Assembly: GCF_019285735.1 (NCBI RefSeq)
Contig: NZ_CP079107.1
Span: 992,001-1,056,000, forward strand
DNA length: 64,000 nt
Reading direction: 5' to 3'
From: Paeniglutamicibacter sp. Y32M11
GTDB lineage: Bacteria; Actinomycetota; Actinomycetes; Actinomycetales; Micrococcaceae
The notes below the pieces were generated by a model. It worked only from the letters and a program-made list of their open reading frames with translations, ran no database searches and was not told the DNA's origin. Position numbers and translations under genes: made by a program. Of this stretch, positions 27,524 to 37,026 are shown in pieces. How positions within the stretch are numbered: position 1 is the stretch's first letter; the number at the start of each line of letters is the position of its first letter.

Positions 27524-28788
27524 GCCAGCCGCCGAGCACCCAGTTGAACACACCGGAGAACAGCGTGCGGGTCCCGGCGCCGGTGAACGCCCATTCCCAC
27601 GCGTTTCACCGGATCCTGCGCGGGCGGACCCATGAGGGCGCCGATGGTGCGGCCGGAGACTTTTGGACCTGGCGCGAGCACATGTACGCCGCCGCCGCGT
27701 CGCTCACCCCGGCGGCGTATCAGCAGCTGGCCACCGCCGTTTTTGCGGAGATGGTGGTCGCTGGCTATAGCGCCGTGGGGGAGTTTCACTACCTGCACCA
27801 CCAACCCGGTGGGCAACCCTATGGCAGCAGTGGTCACGGGGAGCCGCATGCCATGGAACTGGCCCTGGGCCGCGCCGCCCTGGCAGTGGGGATCCGCCTG
27901 GTGCTCCTTGATACCTGCTATCTCCACGGCGGGCTCACGTTGGAGGGAGAGGTGTTGGCACTTGATGACACGCAGCAGCGTTTCAGCGATCGCTCCGTCG
28001 AGGGCTGGCTACTGCGCCATGAGAGCCTAGCTACCGCGCTGGCGGAGCTTGATGCCGGGGCCGGGTTGCTGAGCCTCGGTGCCGCGGTGCACTCGGTGCG
28101 TGCCGTGATACCGAGTGATCTGGCCATCATCGCGGCCCGGTTGGACCCCGGACTGCCGCTGCACGTGCATCTTTCGGAGCAACCGGCGGAGAACCATGCC
28201 TGCGCCGCCGCCTATGGCACGAGCCCCACGGGGTTGCTCGAGCAGGCGGGACTGCTTGGCGCGCGGCTCTCGGCGGTTCACGCCACCCACCTGGAAGAAA
28301 CAGATATCCGAGCCCTGGGCGCTGCCCGAGCCGGGATCGTGATGTGCCCAACCACCGAGGCTGACCTGGGTGATGGGATTGGCCCGGCCCGGGAACTTGC
28401 CGACGCCGGTGCGCACCTGTCCCTGGGCAGTGACCAGCATGCGGTGCTCGATCCGTACCTGGAGCAGCGCGCCCTGGAGCATGCCGAGCGCCTGCGCAGC
28501 GGCAAACGTGGACGGTTCTCGCCCACGGAGATCTCCACCGTCGCACGTGCTGGTGGGCTGCGCTCCCTGGGGCTGGCGGAGAATGACGACTTCCTGGTGG
28601 TACGCACCGATTCGGTACGCACCGCGGGATCACGTCCCGCCCAGCTCCCGCTCGCCGCCACCGCCGCGGACATCAGCGAGGTGCACATCAACGGGGAGCT
28701 GGTCGCCAGTCATGGGATCCACACCCGGTTGGGTGACCCGGCCGCCCTGTATGCAACCTTCTTTAGCCACCACCCGGAGTTTTCATGA
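27520..28788 (+). CDS. hutF: Formimidoylglutamate deiminase
   Basis: A 422-aa amidohydrolase-superfamily enzyme that deaminates N-formimino-L-glutamate to N-formyl-L-glutamate and ammonia. Metal-site motifs are NAHSHAFHRILRG near residue 24, HVHLSEQ, and GSDQHAVLDPYLEQR, a HutF hallmark. GTG 27520 overlaps the preceding stop by 4 bases (GTGA), indicating translational coupling. Its presence means the five-step route (through formylglutamate) rather than direct formamide release. Confidence 0.9.
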   Translation: MSQPPSTQLNTPENSVRVPAPVNAHSHAFHRILRGRTHEGADGAAGDFWTWREHMYAAAASLTPAAYQQLATAVFAEMVVAGYSAVGEFHYLHHQPGGQPYGSSGHGEPHAMELALGRAALAVGIRLVLLDTCYLHGGLTLEGEVLALDDTQQRFSDRSVEGWLLRHESLATALAELDAGAGLLSLGAAVHSVRAVIPSDLAIIAARLDPGLPLHVHLSEQPAENHACAAAYGTSPTGLLEQAGLLGARLSAVHATHLEETDIRALGAARAGIVMCPTTEADLGDGIGPARELADAGAHLSLGSDQHAVLDPYLEQRALEHAERLRSGKRGRFSPTEISTVARAGGLRSLGLAENDDFLVVRTDSVRTAGSRPAQLPLAATAADISEVHINGELVASHGIHTRLGDPAALYATFFSHHPEFS

Positions 28789-29984
28789 GCACCACGCTGA
28801 TTACCAACCTGGCCGAAGTCTTCACCGCCGACGCACAACACACGCGGTTCAACAACGCTGCCATCCTCATCGAGGATGAGACCATCGGCTGGATCGGTGC
28901 GGCGGCAGATGCCCCGGCCTCGGATCACGTCATTGATGCCCAACGCCGTGCCGCGCTTCCGGGTTGGGTCGATTCGCACACCCACCTCGTTTTTGCCGGG
29001 GATCGCAGCGCCGAATTTGTGGCCCGGATGGCCGGGCAGGAATATGCAGCAGGTGGCATCGCGGTGACCACCGCGGCCACCCGATCGGCCAGCGACTACG
29101 ACCTCACCCGCTTGTTGCTGGGACGTGCGGCCGAAGCGTTGGCCGGTGGCACCACCTTCCTGGAAACCAAGACCGGTTACGGGTTGGGAGTCGAAGAGGA
29201 AGCACGCCATGCCCGCATCGCCTCCACCGTCGTGGATCGGGTGACGTTCCTGGGGGCGCATCTGGTCCCCGCTGGCACCGACGCGCAGGAATATACGGAT
29301 CTGGTCTGCGGGGAGATGCTTCAACGAGTGGCGCCCTACGTGCAGTTCGCCGATGTCTTCTGTGAGCGGGGCGCCTTCAACGAGGCCCAGTCCCGGCAGG
29401 TGCTCACCGCATCACGCAAGGCCGGGTTGGGGCTTCGTGTCCACGGAAACCAGCTCGGCTCGGGGCCCGGGGTGAAGCTTGCCGTGGAATTTGGTGCCAT
29501 GAGCGTTGACCACGTGAATTACCTTGATGACGATGACGTGAGCGCGCTCGCCGGCTCATGGCAGCACTGGGATCCAGCCACCCGCCGCGGTGTTGCGGGA
29601 ACCGTGGCCACCTGCCTGCCCGCCTGTGACCTTTCTACCCGCCAACCATTTGCGCCGGGCCGGGAGTTGCTTGATGCGGGGGTGCAGATCGCACTGGCCT
29701 CAAATTGCAATCCCGGAACCTCCTATACCTCGTCCATGTCGTTCTGTGTGGCCACCGCCGTCTTACAGATGCGGTTGAGCATCGAGGAAGCCATTGTGGC
29801 CGCCACCCATGGGGGAGCGCTCGCATTGGGCGTCCACGATCTGGTGGGTTCACTACAAGTGGGCAAGCGGGCGGATATTCAGTTGCTCAACGCTCCAGCG
29901 GTGGCGCATCTTGCCTACCGGCCGGGAATGAACCTCACGGGCCCGGTTTTCCGTGCCGGTGTTTTGGTGGCTGGACGCCTCTAG
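28785..29984 (+). CDS. hutI: Imidazolonepropionase
   Basis: Opens 4-imidazolone-5-propionate to N-formimino-L-glutamate. It is 399 aa, the usual length. Metal ligands are visible in GWVDSHTHLVFAGDRSAEF near residue 60; ETKTGYGLGVE and ASNCNPGTSYTSSM are family blocks. ATG 28785 overlaps the hutF stop by 4 bases (ATGA). It is the last gene of the hut operon; tpx follows after 45 bases and may be partly read through. Confidence 0.95.
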   Translation: MSTTLITNLAEVFTADAQHTRFNNAAILIEDETIGWIGAAADAPASDHVIDAQRRAALPGWVDSHTHLVFAGDRSAEFVARMAGQEYAAGGIAVTTAATRSASDYDLTRLLLGRAAEALAGGTTFLETKTGYGLGVEEEARHARIASTVVDRVTFLGAHLVPAGTDAQEYTDLVCGEMLQRVAPYVQFADVFCERGAFNEAQSRQVLTASRKAGLGLRVHGNQLGSGPGVKLAVEFGAMSVDHVNYLDDDDVSALAGSWQHWDPATRRGVAGTVATCLPACDLSTRQPFAPGRELLDAGVQIALASNCNPGTSYTSSMSFCVATAVLQMRLSIEEAIVAATHGGALALGVHDLVGSLQVGKRADIQLLNAPAVAHLAYRPGMNLTGPVFRAGVLVAGRL

Positions 29985-30029
29985 CGAACCGCTTGGTGCT
30001 GGAGGGAACGTTCGTGGTAAACAAGAAGC

Positions 30030-30530
30030 ATGGCTATTACTGCACTCAAAGGTTCCCCCGTCCAGGTCATTGGCGAACTTCCCGCCGTTGGCGCGACCGC
30101 TCCTGACTTCACGCTCACCGGTGCCGACCTCGGCGAGGTGTCCAGCACCGAATTGCGCGGCAAGCGCGTGGTCCTGAACATCTTCCCGTCCATCGATACC
30201 GGCGTCTGCGCTTCCTCGGTCCGCCGTTTCAACGAGCTGGCCGCAGGACTCGAAAACACCGCCGTGGTTTGCGCCTCGGCCGACCTGCCGTTCGCACTGG
30301 GCCGCTTCTGCGGTTCCGAGGGCATCGAGAACGTCGTTCCGACCTCGTCCTTCCGCTCCGACTTCGGCGCCGACTTTGGTCTGACGCTGGGCGATGGCCC
30401 GATGCAGGGCCTGCTGGCCCGCGCGATTGTTGTTCTGGACGAAAACGGTGCAGTCCTGCACACCGAGCTGGTTCCGGAAATCACCACGGAGCCGAACTAC
30501 GACGCAGCTGTCGCGGCACTCTCCAACTAA
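30030..30530 (+). CDS. tpx: Thiol peroxidase
   Basis: A 166-aa atypical 2-Cys peroxiredoxin (Tpx) that reduces hydroperoxides using thioredoxin. The peroxidatic Cys lies in FPSIDTGVCASSVRRF (about residue 60) and the resolving Cys in LGRFCGSEGIENV (about 94), with the conserved APDFTLTGADLGEV near the N-terminus. A strong terminator follows directly. Confidence 0.95.
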   Translation: MAITALKGSPVQVIGELPAVGATAPDFTLTGADLGEVSSTELRGKRVVLNIFPSIDTGVCASSVRRFNELAAGLENTAVVCASADLPFALGRFCGSEGIENVVPTSSFRSDFGADFGLTLGDGPMQGLLARAIVVLDENGAVLHTELVPEITTEPNYDAAVAALSN

Positions 30531-30540
30531 CGCTTTTCCC

Positions 30541-30600
30541 GGGGGCCGGGATCGAGACGCAAGAAACCTTCTTACGTCTCGGTCCCGGCCCCCTTTTTTA
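30541..30600 (+). terminator. Rho-independent terminator after tpx
   Basis: A 19-bp stem, nearly perfect (30541-30559 with 30575-30593), followed by a run of seven T. It separates tpx and hut from the sugar operon. Confidence 0.9.
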
Positions 30601-30653
30601 TGCCCCAGCGACCCCGGCAGGGTAGAAAATGAGATTAAACCCCTAAGATTTTT

Positions 30654-30693
30654 TATGATTGGTAGACAAGGCAAACGATCATAAGCAATCATA
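30654..30693. promoter_or_regulatory. Candidate DeoR operator before the SIS-ROK-pfkB-aldolase operon
   Basis: TATGATTG (30654-30661) and CAATCATA (30686-30693) form an inverted repeat. Between them lies GATCATA, a near copy of the right half. Related elements (TTGATCGTT, TAATCATTG) occur before the ABC-transporter gene at about 34600-34660. The DeoR regulator encoded at the end of the locus is the likely binder. Confidence 0.4.
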
Positions 30694-30756
30694 GTAAGGA
30701 AGAGCTTGCCATTCCGAGACACCTTCAGTGGTGCCGGGTTATTAAAGGAGACCGTC

Positions 30757-31665
30757 GTGAGCGACACTAACCAGCTTGGCCACCACATGGACGTCGAACT
30801 GCGTTCGCAGCCCGAAATGTGGGAGCGCGCCATCCTCCAGGCACGGAGCGAGAACCTGCTTCCGGCCGATGGCCTGCGCGTCGCCGTGGTTGGCTGTGGA
30901 ACTTCCTGGTTCATGGCGCAGTCCTACGCCGCAGCGCGCGAGTCTGCAGGCAGGGGGATTACCGATGCCTTTGCTGCCTCGGAAGCATTTATCACCACCC
31001 GTGATTACGACGTGCTGGTGGCCATCACCCGTTCGGGCACCACCTCCGAGGTCCTGACCCTGCTGGATCAGCTTGACGGTTCTCTCCCCACCGTTGCGCT
31101 CATCGGGGACCTCACCTCCCCAATCGTGAACAAGGTTGATGCCGTGATCGAGCTACCCTACGCCGATGAAGAATCTGTGGTGCAGACCCGTTTTGCCACC
31201 ACGGCGCTGGCCTACCTACTCACCAGTGTGGGTGTAGACCTGAGCGCTGCCATCGACGAAGCCAGGGTTGCTGTCGCCGCACAAACTCCGGCAGAACTTA
31301 TTGATGCAGAACAGTTCACCTTCCTGGGTCGGGGCTGGACCGTTGGTCTGGCCAATGAAGCCGCCCTGAAAATGCGTGAAGCCGTTCAGGGGTGGACCGA
31401 GGCCTACCCGGCCATGGACTACCGGCACGGCCCCATCGCCATTGCCGCACCGAACCGCGTGACCTGGATGCTCGGCGAAGAACCCGAGGGTCTGGCCCAA
31501 GATATGGTCCGCACCGGCGCCCTCTACATCAATAACAACGCGCACCCGCTGGCCGAACTGGCCCGGATTCACCGCGTCACACTGGACCGGGCCCGCGCTC
31601 GTAAGATGAATCCGGATGCACCACGCAACCTGACCCGTTCGGTCATCCTCGACGAAGACGCCTAA
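30757..31665 (+). CDS. SIS-domain sugar isomerase/deaminase (AgaS/GlmS-like)
   Basis: A 302-aa protein with two SIS domains, like the isomerase half of GlmS and the AgaS ketose/aldose deaminases. Visible are VGCGTSWFMAQS (residues ~45-56), AITRSGTTSEV, and the C-terminal family block GRGWTVGLANEAALKMRE with YRHGPIAI. It probably isomerises or deaminates an amino-sugar phosphate to a ketose phosphate. GTG 30757 has AAGGAG six bases upstream; the longer frame from 30706 does not. It is the first gene of an operon with a ROK kinase, a PfkB kinase and a class II aldolase, which suggests conversion towards tagatose or fructose 6-phosphate. Confidence 0.83.
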   Translation: MSDTNQLGHHMDVELRSQPEMWERAILQARSENLLPADGLRVAVVGCGTSWFMAQSYAAARESAGRGITDAFAASEAFITTRDYDVLVAITRSGTTSEVLTLLDQLDGSLPTVALIGDLTSPIVNKVDAVIELPYADEESVVQTRFATTALAYLLTSVGVDLSAAIDEARVAVAAQTPAELIDAEQFTFLGRGWTVGLANEAALKMREAVQGWTEAYPAMDYRHGPIAIAAPNRVTWMLGEEPEGLAQDMVRTGALYINNNAHPLAELARIHRVTLDRARARKMNPDAPRNLTRSVILDEDA

Positions 31666-31686
31666 GTCCATAACGACCAGGATGCA

Positions 31687-32625
31687 GTGGACACCATGAA
31701 CCCCCAATACCTGCTCTTTGACGTCGGTGGTACCGACATTAAGGCAGCGTTCTCCGACGCAGCGGGAACGCTGCACGGCATTCGTAGGATTCGAACCCAA
31801 CGCGTAGCCACTGATGCCGCTCATGCGTTAGTCGAACAGCTCAAAACCCTGGGTGCCGAGCTCATGGCCGACTTCCCAGAGAGCAAACCCATTGCCGTAG
31901 GTTTGCTCGTGTGCGGAATCGTCGACGAAGCCAACGGAATCGGAGTGTTCTCCGCGAACCTTGGCTGGCGCGATGCCCCGCTGCGTCAGCTGGTGGCCGA
32001 CGCCTTTGCCTTGCCCGTGGGCTTTGGTCATGACGTGCTGGGCGCCGGTGTAGCGGAACTGCGTTTCGGGGCCGGCAAGGAACTTGGCACCGCGGTGGAT
32101 AACGCGGCGGTCCTAATCATCGGCACCGGCATTGCAGCAGCGCTTTTTGTTGACGGACATCCGTTGTCCGCGGGTGGCTACGCCGGTGAACTGGGCCACG
32201 GCGCAGTTCCCGGCGGCCTGTCCTGCCCGTGTGGTGCGCACGGCTGCCTGGAAACCATCGGTTCGGCGGGAGCCATTGCCAAGCGCTATGAACAGAAAGC
32301 CGGCGTTCACGTTGCTGGCGCCCGCGAGGTTCTGAACGCTAGGGATGCGGGCGATCAGATCGCTGTGCGGATTTGGGACGAGGCAATTGCGGCATTGACC
32401 TTCTCCATCGCCCAACTCTGCTGCTCCATCGCACCACAGGTCGTCATCATCGGCGGAGGATTGGCACAAGCAGGCGAGGCACTACTGCAACCACTGCGCG
32501 AAGCGCTGGGACAGAAACTGACCTACCAACGGCTGCCGGAGCTTGTGGCAGCCCAACTGGGTCAGGATGCGGGTCTGCGCGGCGCGCACCTCAAGGCCGT
32601 CGCGGCGGGTGCCCAGAGCACATGA
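31687..32625 (+). CDS. ROK family sugar kinase
   Basis: A 312-aa ROK kinase. The ATP phosphate loop is LLFDVGGTDIKAAF. The sugar-binding and zinc motif is GYAGELGHGAVPG followed by CPCGAHGCLE. There is no N-terminal DNA-binding domain, so it is an enzyme rather than a ROK repressor. It likely phosphorylates the sugar imported by the ABC transporter of this locus. GTG 31687 (AGGA four bases upstream) and ATG 31696 are both plausible. It overlaps the PfkB gene by 4 bases (ATGA at 32622). Confidence 0.85.
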   Translation: MDTMNPQYLLFDVGGTDIKAAFSDAAGTLHGIRRIRTQRVATDAAHALVEQLKTLGAELMADFPESKPIAVGLLVCGIVDEANGIGVFSANLGWRDAPLRQLVADAFALPVGFGHDVLGAGVAELRFGAGKELGTAVDNAAVLIIGTGIAAALFVDGHPLSAGGYAGELGHGAVPGGLSCPCGAHGCLETIGSAGAIAKRYEQKAGVHVAGAREVLNARDAGDQIAVRIWDEAIAALTFSIAQLCCSIAPQVVIIGGGLAQAGEALLQPLREALGQKLTYQRLPELVAAQLGQDAGLRGAHLKAVAAGAQST

Positions 32626-33556
32626 TTCTGAGTATCACTCCCAATCCCGCGCTAGATGAAACCTACGGACTTGAACTCTTCGATGTCGGGGGCAGCAACC
32701 GTGTTGCGGCCCCGTTGCGCCGGGCCGGTGGTAAGGGCATTAATGTGGCGCGGGTGCTGCATTCTCAGGGCGTTCCGGTGCTGGCGCTGGCCCCGTGGGC
32801 GGCTCGAATGGTCACATCTTCGCTGCGGATTTGGCGGCATCCGGGGTGGATCATGAGCTCCTGAATGTTGCTGCCCCGACGCGTCGAAGCCTCGCCGTCG
32901 TCGAACACGGAACCGGGCGGACCACCGTCATTAATGAACGTGGGGATGCGCTCAGCCCCAGGGAGTGGGAAAGCCTCCGCTCCCGAATTAGCCTGCTTCT
33001 CGATCGAGGGGTGAGTGTATTGGTTGCCTCGGGTTCGCTGCCCTACGACGCGGATGAAGATTTCTACCCGTGGTGCGTGCGTGAAGCAACGCGGCGCGGG
33101 ATCCCCAGCATCATCGACACCTCCGGACCCGCTTTGTTGGCTGCAGCTCGCGCCGGCGCCACGGTGCTCAAACCCAACCACCACGAACTGGCCGATGTCA
33201 CGGGGGAAAAAACCTTGGGCGGGGGAGCAGCCAAGCTCCTAGCCGCCGGAGCCCGCCACATTTACGCCAGCGCCGGCGAAGACGGACTCTTTCACTTTTC
33301 CGCGGACCGTCCCGGCCACTGGGAAACGGCGCGTTTGGCTACACCGCTGGTAGGTAATCCCACCGGGGCCGGGGATAGCGCCGTGGCTGCTATTGCCATG
33401 GGGCTACACGCCGGAGAGGACCACGCCTCTGTGATCCTTCCCCGTGCCGCCGCCTGGTCGGCCTCCGCGGTATTGATGCCCACCGCGGGCCAGCTGCACC
33501 CCTCACATCTCGAAATCCTGACGAACTTGATTCTCTCCTCCGCAACTTCGCTCTAA
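32622..33556 (+). pseudogene. PfkB-family kinase (tagatose-6-phosphate/1-phosphofructokinase-like), frameshifted
   Basis: The gene starts at ATG 32622 (TPNPALDETY, RRAGGKGINVARVL) and is read to about 32795. The family sequence then continues in another frame (VGGSNGHIFAADLAASGVDHEL ... to 33556). The uncorrected first frame stops at 32864. One G missing from CCCCGTGGGC (expected CCCCGGTGGGC) at about 32795 restores a ~311-aa kinase with the GNPTGAGDSAVAA catalytic motif. Expected reaction: phosphorylation of tagatose 6-phosphate or fructose 1-phosphate before the aldolase encoded next. Either the gene is genuinely inactive or the base was lost in sequencing; the open, conserved rest of the gene favours recent loss or error. 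Confidence 0.8.
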
Positions 33557-33584
33557 GTCTCATCCCCGAAAGGATGCTTTTCCC

Positions 33585-34427
33585 ATGCCCCTGGTTAATA
33601 CAGCAGAGATCATGAACGCGGCACGCACTTCCCAGCGGGGGCAGGGTGCCTTCAATGTCATCCACCTCGAGAGCGCCGAGGCACTGATCCAGGGTGCCGA
33701 GCTCGCCGGAACTCCGTTGATCTTGCAGATCTCGGAAAACTGCGTCGGTTACCACCGAAACTTGGAACCCATTGCCCTGGCCTCGCTGGCAGCCGCCCGC
33801 GCGGCGAGCGTCCCGGTGGCGGTGCACCTGGACCATGCAGAATCCGAAGATCTGGCAAAGGCCGCCGTCGATCTGGGGTTTGGGTCAGTCATGTTTGATG
33901 GCGCGCATCTGGACTACGCCCAGAACATTGCTGTCACCGCTCGAGTTACCGAGTATGCTCACGCGGCGGGTGTCTATGTGGAAGCCGAGCTGGGAAAAAT
34001 TGGGGGCAAAGATGGCGCCCACGCCCCGGGCGTGCGAACCGATCCGGCCGAGGCACGTCAGTTTGTGCGAGAAACGGGAGTCGACGCACTGGCCGTTGCC
34101 GTGGGTTCTTCGCACGCCATGCTTGATCGGTCAGCAGCCCTTGACCTTGAGCTGATTGCCCAGCTTCGCCGCGCACTGGATGTTCCGCTAGTGCTCCACG
34201 GTTCCTCCGGGGTGAGCGATTTGAACATCGTTGCCGCAATTAATGCGGGGATGACCAAGATCAATGTTTCCACCCACCTCAATGGGTTCTTCACGCGCGC
34301 CATTCGACAATACCTCGATAAGAATCCTGTGGTCGTGGATTCGCGCAAGTACGTGGCACGTGGACGCGACGAGATGGCAGTGGAAAGCGCTCGATTGCTG
34401 CGCCTCTTCGCAGGGACTGCGGACTAA
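33585..34427 (+). CDS. Class II ketose-bisphosphate aldolase (GatY/KbaY/FbaA-like)
   Basis: A 280-aa zinc-dependent aldolase that splits a ketose 1,6-bisphosphate into glyceraldehyde 3-phosphate and dihydroxyacetone phosphate. Motifs: VHLDHAES (catalytic Asp and zinc His near residue 82), GFGSVMFDGAHL, EAELGKIGG, VLHGSSGVSD and KINVSTHLN. The length and the adjacent PfkB and SIS genes favour a tagatose-bisphosphate-type role over glycolytic aldolase. AAAGGA lies about 10 bases before ATG 33585. It ends the first transcription unit of the locus. Confidence 0.88.
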   Translation: MPLVNTAEIMNAARTSQRGQGAFNVIHLESAEALIQGAELAGTPLILQISENCVGYHRNLEPIALASLAAARAASVPVAVHLDHAESEDLAKAAVDLGFGSVMFDGAHLDYAQNIAVTARVTEYAHAAGVYVEAELGKIGGKDGAHAPGVRTDPAEARQFVRETGVDALAVAVGSSHAMLDRSAALDLELIAQLRRALDVPLVLHGSSGVSDLNIVAAINAGMTKINVSTHLNGFFTRAIRQYLDKNPVVVDSRKYVARGRDEMAVESARLLRLFAGTAD

Positions 34428-34599
34428 CCTCACGCCGATTTATCGGATATGCCGCCCGAGGGCGGGTCGATGCTCTCCGGCGAACCCGCGGGGGCCATGG
34501 CTGTGCCAGACGTGATTTGCGGTTGTCTGGAGGTCAACGGCTTGTCATCCGGAATTAACAATTCTTATCTCGCATTCCCCTTGACCGCGCGATCTAGAT

Positions 34600-34721
34600 C
34601 ACAGCATAATCATTGGAACGTGTACTTTATTGATCGTTCTTTGTTGATATAAAGCACATAACATCACTCCTGTCGGTGTGAAGCGCTCATTGTTCGCCCC
34701 GACCATCTGGAACGAGGATCT
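34600..34721 (+). promoter_or_regulatory. Promoter/operator region before the sugar ABC transporter
   Basis: A 294-base gap (34428-34721) ends in an AT-rich stretch with TAATCATTG near 34607 and TTGATCGTT near 34629. These resemble the inverted-repeat elements before the SIS gene. This suggests a second promoter under the same DeoR regulator. GAGG lies just before ATG 34722. Confidence 0.4.
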
Positions 34722-35987
34722 ATGAAGAAGCTCAATCTCCGCGGGGTAGCGGTTGCGGGTGTAGCTACGGCGGCACTGTTGTTGACGTCATGTGGTTTTG
34801 GTGGGGCAAGCAGCACCAGCAGTAGCGAGCCAGGTGCCTCGGGCACCGTCACTACGCTGACCATGCTGGCACCCACCTACTCCGATGGCACGAAAGCTCT
34901 GTGGACGAAGGTCATCAAGGATTTTGAGGCTGCCAATCCGGATGTCAAGGTCAACCTTGAAACGCAGTCATGGGAAAACGTCGAAAGCGTCCTAAAAACC
35001 AAGATTCAGGGCAACAAGGCACCTGACATCTACAATGGCGGTGCCTTTGCCGAATTTGCTGCCGAGGGCCTGCTGGCACCAACCTCTGATGTTGCCTCCG
35101 AGGCCACCATTGCCGATTTTCAGGCGTCCTTCGCCGAAAACGAAAAGGTTGATGGAACCCAGTACGGTCTTCCGCTGATCGCCTCGGCCCGAGCACTGTT
35201 CTACAACAAGAGCCTCATGGAAGAGGCCGGAGTCGCCTCGGTCCCCACCACGTGGGATGAGCTCCACTCGGCAGCCAAGGCCGTGAGTGAAAAAACCAAG
35301 GCGGACGGCTATGGCATGCCGCTGGGCAATGAAGAAGCACAGGGCGAGTCTCTCATCTGGTTCGCTGGCAATGGAGGCAACTTCGGTGATGGGACCAACA
35401 TCGCTGTGGATACCCCGGCAAACGTCGAGGCTGCCGAATTCATGAAGAAAATGATCGACGACGGTGTGACGCAGAAGGATGCCGGCGCCACGCAGCGCAC
35501 CCCGATGCTTAACACCTTCATTCAAGGCAAGCTCGGATTCGCCTACGCGCTCCCACAGACCGTGGGACAAATCAAGAAGGAAAACCCGAAGCTCAAGTAC
35601 GGTATCGCACCGGTACCGACCAAGACCGGAACTCCGGCAACTCTGGGTGTCGCGGATCGCCTGATGTCTTTCAAGAACGATGGTTCCAAGACCGCAGCAG
35701 TGAAGAAATTCATGGACTACTTCTTCTCTGCTGATGTCTACACCAACTGGGTTTCCACCGAGGGCTTCCTGCCGACCACCAAATCGGGTTCCGAGAAGTT
35801 GGCCTCCGATGAGACCCTCAAGCCGTTCCTGGACATGCTGCCCAACGCGGTGTTCTACCCGACCACCAACGCGGCGTGGAACGCCACCGATGGTGCCTTC
35901 AAGTCCCTGATGGGTCAGATCGCCACCGGCAAGAGCGCGGCGGACGTGCTCAAGGAAATTCAGGCCAAGGCAGACGCAGCCAAGTAG
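34722..35987 (+). CDS. Sugar ABC transporter substrate-binding lipoprotein
   Basis: A 421-aa family 1 extracellular solute-binding protein. It has a lipoprotein signal (basic start, hydrophobic core, lipobox LLTSC with Cys at about residue 26), then a Ser/Gly linker and the two-lobed binding domain (DFEAANPDVKVNLETQSWENV and so on). It captures a sugar outside the membrane for the permeases encoded next. No ATPase gene is present, so a shared MsmK/UgpC-type ATPase must be used. A hairpin after the gene may keep its expression above that of the permeases. Confidence 0.92.
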   Translation: MKKLNLRGVAVAGVATAALLLTSCGFGGASSTSSSEPGASGTVTTLTMLAPTYSDGTKALWTKVIKDFEAANPDVKVNLETQSWENVESVLKTKIQGNKAPDIYNGGAFAEFAAEGLLAPTSDVASEATIADFQASFAENEKVDGTQYGLPLIASARALFYNKSLMEEAGVASVPTTWDELHSAAKAVSEKTKADGYGMPLGNEEAQGESLIWFAGNGGNFGDGTNIAVDTPANVEAAEFMKKMIDDGVTQKDAGATQRTPMLNTFIQGKLGFAYALPQTVGQIKKENPKLKYGIAPVPTKTGTPATLGVADRLMSFKNDGSKTAAVKKFMDYFFSADVYTNWVSTEGFLPTTKSGSEKLASDETLKPFLDMLPNAVFYPTTNAAWNATDGAFKSLMGQIATGKSAADVLKEIQAKADAAK

Positions 35988-36001
35988 CAACACCTGCATG
36001 A

Positions 36002-36040
36002 CGGATGGGGCTCTCACCCACTTCGGGAGAGCCCCATCCG
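36002..36040 (+). terminator. Hairpin between binding-protein and permease genes
   Basis: A perfect 14-bp stem (36002-36015 with 36027-36040) and 11-nt loop, without a strong T-run. Such elements after binding-protein genes give partial termination or stabilise the upstream mRNA, so that more binding protein than permease is made. Confidence 0.6.
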
Positions 36041-36096
36041 ACCTTAAAACGCCTCACGGCACCCCGCACCCTCTCATCCTGCAGGAGCAACAGATC

Positions 36097-37020
36097 ATGA
36101 GCGTCACCCTCATCCCGAAACGTGTTTCACGGCGGAAATCCGCTCAGGAAGGTGGCTCATTCCTTGCGGCACTGCCCTGGATTGGTCCGGCGCTCTTACT
36201 GATCCTCGCCATCGTGGTGTTCCCTGCCGGATACATGATCTACAACTCCACACGAAAGATCTCGCAGGTCGGCACCGACCTGAAGGGGGTGGGATTCGAT
36301 AACTTCGCCAAGATTTTCAGCGATCCCAATCTGCCCCGGATCCTGCTCAACACGGTGGTGTGGGTAGTTGTGGTTGTCACCGTCACCGTGGTGCTCTCCC
36401 TGGTTCTGGCTCAATTCCTGAACAAGCCGTTCCCCGGGCGCACCCTGGTCCGCATGGCAGTCATCGTGCCGTGGGCCGCATCGGTCGTCATGACCACCAC
36501 CGTCTTTTATTACGCAGCAGAACCAAATTACGGAATTCTCAACAAATTCCTGACCGACGTTGGTGTGCTGGATGAGGGCTTCGGATTCACCAAAAATGCC
36601 GTCCCCGCTATGTCGATGGCCATCGTCATTGCTATTTTTGTCTCCATCCCGTTTACGACCTATACGATTCTTGCCGGCCTGCAGGCTATCCCGAACGAGA
36701 CGCTTGAAGCGGCGAAAATGGATGGTGCCAACCGCTGGGGTACGTACTTCTTGGTGATCCTCCCGCAACTTCGGGGTTCGCTGGCAGTTGCCGTATTGAT
36801 CAACATCATCAATGTGTTTAACAACCTGCCCATTCTGAAGATCATCACCGGCTCGATTCCCGGTTACAGCGCCGACACCCTCATGACCTACATCTTCAAG
36901 GTCCTGCAATTCGACCGCCGACTGGATATCTCCTCGGCGCTCTCGGTGGTTAACTTCGCGATTGTTCTGGTGATCGTCGCGATCTATGTCAAGACCGTCA
37001 AGCCCATGAAAGAGGTCTAG
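36097..37020 (+). CDS. Sugar ABC transporter permease (MalF type)
   Basis: A 307-aa inner-membrane permease with six membrane segments. The EAA loop is visible as NETLEAAKMDGANRWGTYFLVILPQL near residue 200, contacting the ATPase. ATG 36097 has GCAGGAG at a spacing of nine; the open frame upstream overlaps the hairpin and is not coding. Confidence 0.92.
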   Translation: MSVTLIPKRVSRRKSAQEGGSFLAALPWIGPALLLILAIVVFPAGYMIYNSTRKISQVGTDLKGVGFDNFAKIFSDPNLPRILLNTVVWVVVVVTVTVVLSLVLAQFLNKPFPGRTLVRMAVIVPWAASVVMTTTVFYYAAEPNYGILNKFLTDVGVLDEGFGFTKNAVPAMSMAIVIAIFVSIPFTTYTILAGLQAIPNETLEAAKMDGANRWGTYFLVILPQLRGSLAVAVLINIINVFNNLPILKIITGSIPGYSADTLMTYIFKVLQFDRRLDISSALSVVNFAIVLVIVAIYVKTVKPMKEV

Positions 37021-37026
37021 GCCGCC

